Source: CAYVJW01 sp964451885
GTDB taxonomy: Bacteria; Patescibacteriota; Gracilibacteria; UBA4473
Assembly (NCBI GenBank): GCA_964451885.1
Contig: CAYVJW010000006.1
Location: forward strand, 1 to 28,100
Reading direction: 5' to 3'
Length of the DNA: 28,100 nt
Positions 22,452-28,100 of this stretch are shown here, in pieces (the stretch's first letter is position 1; each line of letters begins with the position of its first letter). The notes below the pieces were generated by a model that saw only the letters and a list, made by a program, of their open reading frames with translations, was not told where the DNA came from and searched no databases. A program made the translations under genes and the position numbers.

Positions 22452-23536
22452 TATTTATTGTGAAATAAAGGAATTTGAAAAATAAAACGAGTCAAAAATC
22501 GGCAATAGGGAACATCAAAGAATTCATTAATTTTATCGGAAATGACCCCCCTCCTATCGTTTGGAACGATACAAAGCCCCTTCTTTACCAAAAAATAAAA
22601 GAACTCACGAATCTCCCTTAAAACAATCTTATGAGGTTGTTGATTAAGTCCTCTTAAAGATGTTTCAAATAATAAAGACTGATTCAAAGCGTCTTTCGTT
22701 AAACTCTCTTTCAAAAAGAGATTATCATTCATAAGAAAATCCATAACTTCCTCCGGAACCTTTGTATATTGGTCACGAATTTTTAAAACTTTCTTAGAAG
22801 CAGATAACACCTGTTCCCCTGATACGCCTGCCAATAGGGTATCCTTATCAAGTTTTTTCTTCTGAACAAGCCTTGGAGAAGGAATAAATTTTTGTGTTTT
22901 TCTAGGATCAAAACTTAACATTCCGACAGGAATAGATTCTATCTCTAAATATTCATCTTCCGGAGGCCTTTCATTAAAAGCATTAGTTTCAATACCAGAA
23001 GGTTCCGGTTTGCTTTTAAATAAAAATCGCTTTCTGGGAGCTGACAGCTTCTTTAAAGCTTCGCCTTCCGCAGCTAAATACATATGCCTCCCTCTACTAA
23101 TTCCCCGATAAACATTATCTCTCCTATAACTCCCTCCGCCTCCACCTCCGGAAGACCTGGAAGTACAAAGAACCGGATTAAGTGCAGAACAAGAATTTTC
23201 ACAAGTAAGCAAACCACCGGTATATCCAAGAGACTGACATGAAACATCCCCAAAATCAGAGCCATCACAAATTTCCCCTACTTCTTTAACACCGTTCCCG
23301 CAAAGCGCGGAAGCAACCGTCACTAACTGAAAATCAGCAGAATCACCGTAGACAGGAATAAAATAAGAAGATTCTTCAACCGTAAACCTTGCTGAATCCA
23401 AATCATCAGAAGTGTGAAGCAAATTACTTTCCAAAACAAAATCGGAACTGGAAGCAATCATAGCCATCGCTTCCGACATAAGAATCAGACTCGCTACAGA
23501 AAGAAAAATAAAGCCAAATATAATTTCAGATTTCAT
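22451..23536 (-). CDS. Secreted protein with a CGNGV..GE.CDG cysteine repeat
   Basis: A 361-aa protein whose N-terminal hydrophobic segment (about 5-26) is a signal peptide or anchor. Residues about 75-130 hold CGNGVKEVGEICDGSDFGDV, then SCQSLGYTGGLLTCENSCSAL, then a further Cys. This is a cysteine-rich repeat common in secreted proteins of several phyla. A six-glycine run (about 134-139) leads to a basic linker. The C-terminal 130 residues are helical and of no family that I recognise (VLREIREFFYFLVKKGLC...). It is the first gene of the operon, with a promoter at 23557-23585 and a leader of about 14 nt. It is translationally coupled to the 834-aa gene. Confidence 0.65.
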   Translation of the reverse strand: MKSEIIFGFIFLSVASLILMSEAMAMIASSSDFVLESNLLHTSDDLDSARFTVEESSYFIPVYGDSADFQLVTVASALCGNGVKEVGEICDGSDFGDVSCQSLGYTGGLLTCENSCSALNPVLCTSRSSGGGGGGSYRRDNVYRGISRGRHMYLAAEGEALKKLSAPRKRFLFKSKPEPSGIETNAFNERPPEDEYLEIESIPVGMLSFDPRKTQKFIPSPRLVQKKKLDKDTLLAGVSGEQVLSASKKVLKIRDQYTKVPEEVMDFLMNDNLFLKESLTKDALNQSLLFETSLRGLNQQPHKIVLREIREFFYFLVKKGLCIVPNDRRGVISDKINEFFDVPYCRFLTRFIFQIPLFHNK

Positions 23537-23556
23537 ATGATAAATAAAATCTATCT

Positions 23557-23585
23557 ATTTTATCATAAAATTATATTTCTTACAA
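23557..23585 (-). promoter_or_regulatory. Promoter of the secreted-fibre operon
   Basis: On the minus strand TTGTAA (23585-23580), a 17-bp spacer and TAAAAT (23562-23557), with the start near 23550 and the ATG at 23536. Confidence 0.6.
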
Positions 23586-23635
23586 GTATTAAGTTACAAA
23601 AAGTCACTCACAAATTAGAAAATCTAAAAAAAAAT

Positions 23636-23664
23636 TTTACGCTCACAAATAAATCCCATACACT
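23636..23664 (+). promoter_or_regulatory. Promoter of the DUF1554-like gene
   Basis: TTTACG (23636-23641), a 17-bp spacer and TACACT (23659-23664). The leader would be about 16 nt to the ATG at 23687. It is back to back with the fibre-operon promoter. Confidence 0.55.
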
Positions 23665-23686
23665 TTCAAAGAAAAATTCAAAAATA

Positions 23687-24658
23687 ATGAAAAAAATAAA
23701 AAAGTTCCTTACCTTGCTCCTTCGCCCTCAGGCAATTGTCTCAATGGCGTTTTCCCTGCTTGCCATAGGAATTGTCGCAATAGTTTACGCCAACCTTGCC
23801 GGCATGCCACTTGATGACCAAAAAACCGAAAACAGCCAACTGACAGCGGAAGAATGGAACCAAGCTGCAGTGATGGTAAACGGGCTTAATTCGCTATGTC
23901 CTGTCGGCAATTATGTGACGGGGTGGAATGAGAATGGGGAGATTCAGTGTGAGGCGCTGTCAGTAGCAGGATCAACGTGTGTAACCAACGAGGGGGATTC
24001 TTGCGGCACATCAGGTCCATGCTATCAACAAGGTGTGATCGATTGTGACGGGAACTGTAAGGGAGATGAGATGTTTACCTCCGGGCAGCATGGGTGTAAT
24101 TCGTCTAATGTGTGTACCCCTAATGGGGTTTGCTGTAATGCAGCTACTCCTGACGGTGTTAGCACTCATAAATTGGTATTCGAAACTCTCCTCACTTTTA
24201 ATGGTGATCTCGGTGGGGTATCCGGAGCAGATACTAAATGTCAGAACTACGCTAACGACCAAGGCTATAATGGAACTTACAAAGCATGGATAGCCAATGA
24301 TGATGTCAAGTCGGCTCCCATAAATACATTCACACGTTCTAACGTTCCCTATAAGTATCGAACGGGAGGGACAATAAACTGCCCAATCCTTAGAGTAATC
24401 GCCGATGATTGGACTGACCTCATTGATGGCACTATAGAATATCGTATTGGCAACGAACCTAATAAATATACAAACGTTGATATTGATGGATCGGTTAAAG
24501 GAAACAATGATTGTAACGGATGGACATCAAGTTCTTCATCAGTTTATGGCCATGTTGGAAGAGGCGGCCTCTCCCAATACAATCAAGACTACCACTGGAC
24601 CGACCAAGGAAATGTTGGATGCCATAAGCTTTTGAAACTGATGTGCTTTGAACAGTAA
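23687..24658 (+). CDS. Secreted protein with a DUF1554-like domain
   Basis: A 323-aa protein from ATG 23687. The longer ORF from 23414 would begin inside the divergent gene and its promoter. A hydrophobic segment (about 15-36) is a signal or anchor. Then come a short helical linker, a Cys-rich region (about 75-145, VTNEGDSCG, DCDGNCKGD, CCNAATPDG), and a C-terminal domain. This domain reads KLVFETLLTFNGDLGGVSGA then DTKCQNYANDQGYNGTYKAW, and ends CHKLLKLMCFEQ. It has the pattern of the DUF1554 family seen in Leptospira and CPR secreted proteins ('FvT...yNGdLGGlsGAD..C...A...gl.GtykAWlS'). The function is unknown. Its base composition is slightly richer in G+C than its neighbours. Confidence 0.7.
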   Translation: MKKIKKFLTLLLRPQAIVSMAFSLLAIGIVAIVYANLAGMPLDDQKTENSQLTAEEWNQAAVMVNGLNSLCPVGNYVTGWNENGEIQCEALSVAGSTCVTNEGDSCGTSGPCYQQGVIDCDGNCKGDEMFTSGQHGCNSSNVCTPNGVCCNAATPDGVSTHKLVFETLLTFNGDLGGVSGADTKCQNYANDQGYNGTYKAWIANDDVKSAPINTFTRSNVPYKYRTGGTINCPILRVIADDWTDLIDGTIEYRIGNEPNKYTNVDIDGSVKGNNDCNGWTSSSSSVYGHVGRGGLSQYNQDYHWTDQGNVGCHKLLKLMCFEQ

Positions 24659-24801
24659 ATCTTCGCGTCGGATCAATTGTGTCCAGCCCCCCCACGATCG
24701 GCCAAGTCTTTTGGACTTAGCCGCATACAAACACCGATTGTTATGTGGGATATTGAATCAGCAAAATTGAAAGGAAATTATTTTCGAGTACTATTTTTGG
24801 G
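24659..24801. other. Intergenic spacer with repeat copy B
   Basis: Contains the dispersed 26-bp repeat (24695-24720). No gene or terminator is otherwise seen. Confidence 0.4.
24695..24720. repeat. Dispersed 26-bp repeat, copy B
   Basis: Matches 4816-4841 at 23 of 26 bases (CGATCGGC, then AAGTC...GACTT). The surrounding sequence is partly alike too (upstream GTCCA and a C-run). It lies just downstream of the DUF1554-like gene. Confidence 0.6.
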
Positions 24802-24888
24802 ATGAAAAAATTTGATCAATGGAATAATCAGAAAAAGAAAATACATTCCCAACTAAGAGAAGCGATATTTTTTGAGAGAGAAGTTTAG
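24802..24888 (+). pseudogene. N-terminal remnant of a PemK/MazF-type toxin
   Basis: A 28-codon open segment whose residues MKKFDQWNNQKKKIHS and FFEREV resemble the start of MazF/PemK-type toxins in CPR genomes (FD.WN..KK.I......FKEREIWW). It is stopped by TAG at 24886-24888, and no continuation of the toxin is seen after it. The match is by pattern only. If right, it is another decayed toxin gene beside an intact toxin-antitoxin pair. Confidence 0.4.
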
Positions 24889-24945
24889 TTAGGTGCTTCA
24901 CGAACGTCAGAGTTCCTTTGGGAAACTCCCGGAGGAAAAATAAAA

Positions 24946-24974
24946 TTGGTTTTTTATAAAAACAGTATTACAGT
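24946..24974 (+). promoter_or_regulatory. Promoter of the AbrB/RelE operon
   Basis: TTGGTT (24946-24951), a 17-bp spacer and TACAGT (24969-24974). The start is near 24981, with a leader of about 18 nt. Confidence 0.5.
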
Positions 24975-24977
24975 ATT
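24962..24977. promoter_or_regulatory. Tandem 8-bp repeat over the -10 box, candidate operator
   Basis: ACAGTATT occurs twice without a gap (24962-24969 and 24970-24977) and covers the -10 box. AbrB-type antitoxins bind repeats at their own promoters, so it is a reasonable autoregulatory site. The claim is inference. Confidence 0.4.
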
Positions 24978-24998
24978 TCTGCATTAGCCACTTATCAA

Positions 24999-25304
24999 AT
25001 GACCAAAATCATTCCCATCTCCAATCGTGGGCAAGTTACCATCCCAAAAGAAGCCAGAGATCATTTTAAAACGCCTTATATACTTTTTGGGAAATACGAA
25101 AATGCCTATTATTTCAAGATCAGCTCTCCGGAAATTGTAGAACCGGAAGGCTGGATGAAAGAATTAGCTAAAAATGTTCAAAAAGACACAGAAGGAGAAA
25201 TTCGACCGGAATTTGCCAAAGAACTTAATGAGTCATGGGAAGAATACAAAAAAACAGGCAAAAGTTATTCCTTGGACGAAACGATGAACAAATCTAAAAA
25301 ATGA
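24999..25304 (+). CDS. AbrB/MazE-family antitoxin
   Basis: A 101-aa protein whose N-terminus, IIPISNRGQVTIPKEARDHF, is the swapped-hairpin AbrB DNA-binding motif (GQVTIPKE). The C-terminal half is charged helix, as expected for toxin binding. It is encoded 4 bp before the RelE-like toxin. It lies downstream of a candidate operator, and downstream of a MazF-like remnant, which suggests it may once have paired with another toxin. Confidence 0.8.
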   Translation: MTKIIPISNRGQVTIPKEARDHFKTPYILFGKYENAYYFKISSPEIVEPEGWMKELAKNVQKDTEGEIRPEFAKELNESWEEYKKTGKSYSLDETMNKSKK

Positions 25305-25308
25305 CACG

Positions 25309-25584
25309 ATGAAGAAGTATGCGTTTCGTTTTACTACCCAAGGGCAAAAATCTATCTTTAGCCTTCCTCAAACTATTCAACAACGAATTATTACGAAATT
25401 AAAGAAGATGGAATCTACTGAAGATATTTTTACTTATGCAGAAAAACTTACAGGTTATAATAATCATTACAAGGTGCGTATCGGAAATTATCGAGTAATT
25501 TTCATCCCGGAAAAAAATACAAAAATCACCATCCTGCTTGTTATAAAAATAGGACATCGCAAAGACATTTACAAAAAACTATAA
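25309..25584 (+). CDS. RelE/ParE-superfamily toxin
   Basis: A 91-aa protein with QGQKSIFSLPQTIQQRIITK, KLTGYNNHYKVRIGNYRVIF and VIKIGHRKDIYKKL, the classic RelE family pattern with conserved arginines and the C-terminal HRKDIY. It would be neutralised by the AbrB-type antitoxin four bases upstream. AbrB antitoxin with RelE toxin is a known hybrid pairing. It is the second RelE-type toxin in the window, and its sequence is clearly different from that at 2418. Confidence 0.85.
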   Translation: MKKYAFRFTTQGQKSIFSLPQTIQQRIITKLKKMESTEDIFTYAEKLTGYNNHYKVRIGNYRVIFIPEKNTKITILLVIKIGHRKDIYKKL

Positions 25585-25687
25585 ACACCTCATAGTTGCT
25601 TTTAATAGCACCCCAATCAACGGGATTTTTAGACTTGACCGTTTAGTATTGACTGTTATGTTAAATTTAAAACTCCTTAATTTATCT

Positions 25688-25716
25688 TTTACAAAAATAT
25701 GCTATATATTTAAAAT
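25688..25716 (+). promoter_or_regulatory. Promoter of the PLP enzyme gene
   Basis: TTTACA (25688-25693), a 17-bp spacer and TAAAAT (25711-25716). The leader would be about 40 nt. No RBS is seen before ATG 25763. Confidence 0.55.
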
Positions 25717-25762
25717 ATTCAACGTAAATTTCATATTAATTTCATAAACTCAAAATACAATC

Positions 25763-27124
25763 ATGACAAAAGACATAGAGAACTACATCGAAAAAGCCAA
25801 AGAAATGATGACTCAAGCCGCAAATCACCGAAAAACCGTAAGAAAATGGAAATTCGACACCATTGCCGTCCACGGAATATACAGTCTCCAGGAAGCACTC
25901 ACCGGAGGGCAGGGGAGTGTACTCGAACCCATCTTCCCATCCACCTCCCAAGCATTTCGGGACTCAGACGAAATGGAGGCTGCATTATCTTATCGTATGC
26001 CAGCATGGGCTTACTCCCGTATTCACAACCCAACTATTTTTTACCTGGAAGAAACATTAGCCCTACTCGAAACATACGGCACCAACATAGAAGCAACCGG
26101 ACTTTGTACCTCCTCCGGCATGTCCGCCATAAAACAAGCCATAGAACCACTTGTCGCAAGAAACACTCCGGAAGCAGACGAAAAAATAAACTTCGTAACC
26201 TCCAGCCAGGTCTACGGCGGAACATTCCAGCTATTCAACATCCGCATGCCGGAACGAGGTGTCATCCCACGCTGGGTAACAGAACCTTCCAACATAGAAG
26301 TATGGGAAAAACAAATCGATAAAAACACCCGTTTTCTTTACACCGAAATGCCATCCAACCCTCAACAAAGCTGCCTGGACATCAAAAAAATAGCCGACCT
26401 CGCACACAAACACAATATTCCATTAGTCGTCGACAGCACGATAGCCACCCCAGCATTGCTCCGCCCACTGGAATTCGGCGCCGACATAGTGGTCCAATCC
26501 GTAACCAAAACCATCGGCAGCACCGGAAGTTCTATCGGAGGAGCCATCATTGCACGGCATAATCTCACAGCTCCCTTTCTCCATAAAGATCAAAAAGCAA
26601 ACTACGCCCTCTGGCTAAAACTCTGGCCATTCCGAGATTCCGGCCCCTGCATGACACCACAAAGCGCTTTTTTATTTTTAACTGAAATAAAAACACTGCG
26701 AATGAGAGTAAAACACTACTCCGAAAGCACCCTGAAAGTAACCCGTTTTCTAACAACTCACCCAAAAATAGAACGCGTCGACTATTTAGGCTTGGAAGAA
26801 CACAAACAACATTCCCTGGCCAAAGCATACATGAAACTAGCCGACACGGATGAACACATGTTTGGACACTTATGCTCATTTAACGTCAAAGGAACTATCC
26901 CAGAAGTGCGCCAATTTTTTGATAATCTAAAAATAATCTCCCGAGCCACCGACCTCGGAAGAGTAAAATCCATCGCCACCATCCCCTCCATATCTACCCA
27001 TCAACAACAGGGCAAAGAGGGGAGGGAACTCGCCGGAATCCCACCAAATATGGTGAGGTTATGCGTGGGAGGAGAAAATCCGGATGATTTGATAAATGAT
27101 CTGGCACAGGCATTAGAAGAATGA
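25763..27124 (+). CDS. Cys/Met-metabolism PLP-dependent enzyme
   Basis: A 453-aa fold-type I enzyme of the cystathionine gamma-synthase / methionine gamma-lyase / O-acetylhomoserine sulfhydrylase family. The PLP lysine is K249 in SVTKTIGS. Other family features are AYSRIHNPT (substrate-loop region), GLCTSSGMSAIKQAI (phosphate-binding region), TEMPSNPQQSCLDI and PLVVDSTIATP. It ends MVRLCVGGENPDDLINDL. It would make or break C-S bonds in methionine or cysteine metabolism. Which reaction cannot be told from sequence alone. The first 30 residues are a short extra helix. The operon is monocistronic. Confidence 0.9.
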   Translation: MTKDIENYIEKAKEMMTQAANHRKTVRKWKFDTIAVHGIYSLQEALTGGQGSVLEPIFPSTSQAFRDSDEMEAALSYRMPAWAYSRIHNPTIFYLEETLALLETYGTNIEATGLCTSSGMSAIKQAIEPLVARNTPEADEKINFVTSSQVYGGTFQLFNIRMPERGVIPRWVTEPSNIEVWEKQIDKNTRFLYTEMPSNPQQSCLDIKKIADLAHKHNIPLVVDSTIATPALLRPLEFGADIVVQSVTKTIGSTGSSIGGAIIARHNLTAPFLHKDQKANYALWLKLWPFRDSGPCMTPQSAFLFLTEIKTLRMRVKHYSESTLKVTRFLTTHPKIERVDYLGLEEHKQHSLAKAYMKLADTDEHMFGHLCSFNVKGTIPEVRQFFDNLKIISRATDLGRVKSIATIPSISTHQQQGKEGRELAGIPPNMVRLCVGGENPDDLINDLAQALEE

Positions 27125-27132
27125 AAATCTCT

Positions 27133-27183
27133 CGTTCCCAAGCTCTGCTTGGGAACGCAATTGCCCCGGAAGCTCCTGCTTCC
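27133..27183. repeat. REP-like double hairpin between convergent genes
   Basis: An 11-bp stem CGTTCCCAAGC (27133-27143) / GCTTGGGAACG (27147-27157) with a 3-base loop is followed by a second stem GGAAGC (27168-27173) / GCTTCC (27178-27183). Palindromes of this CGTTCCCAAGC type are dispersed REP-like repeats in many bacteria. Here it fills nearly all of the 61-bp gap between two convergent genes and could act as a two-way terminator. Confidence 0.65.
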
Positions 27184-27185
27184 AG

Positions 27186-27983
27186 TCATTTTTTCCGATA
27201 AACAAAAGTCTCCCCCGGCTCAATCGCAAAAGGAGGAATAAAACCCGGCTTATCAAATTTTGCTGTTAACTCATATGAGTGCTCGGCTAACACTTTATTC
27301 AAAACTTCAGAAGAATTATGGGGATTATCAAAAATAAGAGCCCCATACTCCATTTTCTGATCCACGAAAACCGCCTCAACAAAACTCAAAACATCATGTC
27401 CAGCTCTGATAAGAAGCGTAGAATCCGGTTTATTTAGCTGTCTCGGAGAATCAGGAATATTCGCATCCCCACCTACAGAAACAATAACACGACCAGGATG
27501 TATTATAACTAATGATTCCATTAATGACACAATATTATCCCTTCTTTCCGGAGAATAAGTTGCCTCATCCCACCAGGCATTTTTCATAATAAATTCTCTA
27601 CCAAAATTAATATCCTGAAAAACAGCTCTCTTAAAATTTCGAGCCCAAGCAAAATCAACCCCGGAAAAAGGATAATCAAGATATTCTCTACATTCCTTCG
27701 GAATAACACCAGTTACCCTATCAATATGAAGCGCATATTCTCGCATAGCCGGAAATTTTTCCCTTTCCTCAAGGGTTTCCAATGTATAATAATATTCACG
27801 ATACCGATTCCAGACATCAGCTACTCTTGCCTGTATCCCCTGTATAACTTCCTCATCAGCCTCTCCTAAATCTTCCGGATAAATCCCAGCATTTTTTAAT
27901 TCCTGTATTGCGCTACTATACGCATGATCACTACAACTTCGTATATTATCTTCCAACGCCAGCCTTTCCGGTGATTTTTCCAT
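27186..27983 (-). CDS. Hypothetical protein
   Basis: A 265-aa soluble protein with no family recognised. The N-terminal 75 residues are helical and acidic. The rest alternates strands and helices (VIIHPGRVIVSVGGDANIP, STLLIRAGHDVLSFV) and has tryptophan- and tyrosine-rich segments near 105-145. No signal peptide is present. It starts at ATG 27983, close to a -10-like TACAAT (28001-27996). It lies between the REP-like hairpin and the right copy of the terminal inverted repeat. A Rossmann-like fold is possible but not shown. Confidence 0.6.
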   Translation of the reverse strand: MEKSPERLALEDNIRSCSDHAYSSAIQELKNAGIYPEDLGEADEEVIQGIQARVADVWNRYREYYYTLETLEEREKFPAMREYALHIDRVTGVIPKECREYLDYPFSGVDFAWARNFKRAVFQDINFGREFIMKNAWWDEATYSPERRDNIVSLMESLVIIHPGRVIVSVGGDANIPDSPRQLNKPDSTLLIRAGHDVLSFVEAVFVDQKMEYGALIFDNPHNSSEVLNKVLAEHSYELTAKFDKPGFIPPFAIEPGETFVYRKK

Positions 27984-28046
27984 GCAATTCTTTTTATTGT
28001 ATTTTTTGAGAAAGTCAAAAAAAAACTCATTTCTAAAGCTCCCTAC

Positions 28047-28098
28047 GGGTAATTCCTTTTTTACAGCGCTAGAGAATTTCAGATTGACATAAAACTTA
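28047..28098. repeat. Right copy of 52-bp terminal inverted repeat
   Basis: Exact reverse complement of bases 1-52. Two bases (AG) extend beyond it at the very end of the window. Reading outwards it could encode GNSFFTALENFRLT and a stop, which may be chance or the tail of a gene in the repeated element. Confidence 0.9.
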
Positions 28099-28100
28099 AG

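Noticed and set aside
23414..23686. N-terminal extension of the DUF1554-like protein
   Set aside because: It overlaps the start and promoter of the divergent gene. The real signal peptide begins at the ATG at 23687, just after a promoter.

Overview
The window is an AT-rich bacterial segment (by eye about one third G+C) read with the standard genetic code. uvrA, nrdD, the PLP enzyme and the pilus genes are all full length with TAA/TAG/TGA as stops. Very short 5' leaders, few Shine-Dalgarno sites, many toxin-antitoxin modules, and secreted proteins with 'GNVGIGT..P...LEVSGN' modules suggest a candidate-phyla-radiation bacterium, perhaps Peregrinibacteria-like. That placement is inference. The two ends carry a perfect 52-bp inverted repeat (1-52 and 28047-28098), so the window may be a contig bounded by two copies of one repeat.

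Layout. 1-2.7 kb: an RmuC-like nuclease, a DKNYV-repeat protein and a ribbon-helix-helix/RelE toxin-antitoxin pair with an operator over its promoter. 2.7-4.0 kb: a PurL that contains only the N-terminal half of the usual enzyme. 4.2-5.1 kb: two small coupled ORFs behind an unusually strong ribosome binding site, then hairpin-rich DNA with a strong terminator, then tRNA-Ile(GAU). 5.1-6.85 kb: a serine-recombinase C-terminal remnant abutting the tRNA, and a complete AbiE (AbiEi/AbiEii) system with a promoter and operator. 6.9-8.6 kb: a GC-rich nucleoside-hydrolase-like gene of foreign composition. 8.8-13.5 kb (minus strand): a type IV pilus/type II secretion operon (unknown gene, PilN-like, PilO-like, PilB, PilC). 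13.7-16.5 kb: uvrA. 16.7-19.2 kb: nrdD behind tandem NrdR boxes, followed by a separate 59-codon ORF carrying the glycyl-radical domain that the long ORF lacks. 19.2-23.5 kb (minus strand): three secreted surface proteins related to phage tail fibres. 23.7-24.7 kb: a divergent secreted DUF1554-like protein. 24.8-25.6 kb: a MazF/PemK-like remnant and an AbrB-antitoxin/RelE-toxin pair. 25.8-27.1 kb: a Cys/Met-metabolism PLP enzyme. 27.1-28.0 kb: a REP-like double hairpin and an unknown gene.

How it fits together. The core genes (uvrA, nrdD, purL, pilus operon, PLP enzyme) are interleaved with defence and addiction modules and mobile-element scars, which cluster around tRNA-Ile and near both ends. 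The pilus operon and the secreted tail-fibre-like operon could together form the cell-surface attachment machinery of a small host-dependent cell. The most interesting item is the split class III ribonucleotide reductase: the catalytic/zinc polypeptide and the glycyl-radical polypeptide are separate ORFs under one NrdR-type promoter. The half-length PurL, the terminal inverted repeats, the foreign nucleoside-hydrolase-like gene and the repeated exact-17-bp-spacer promoters with almost no leader are also worth a second look.
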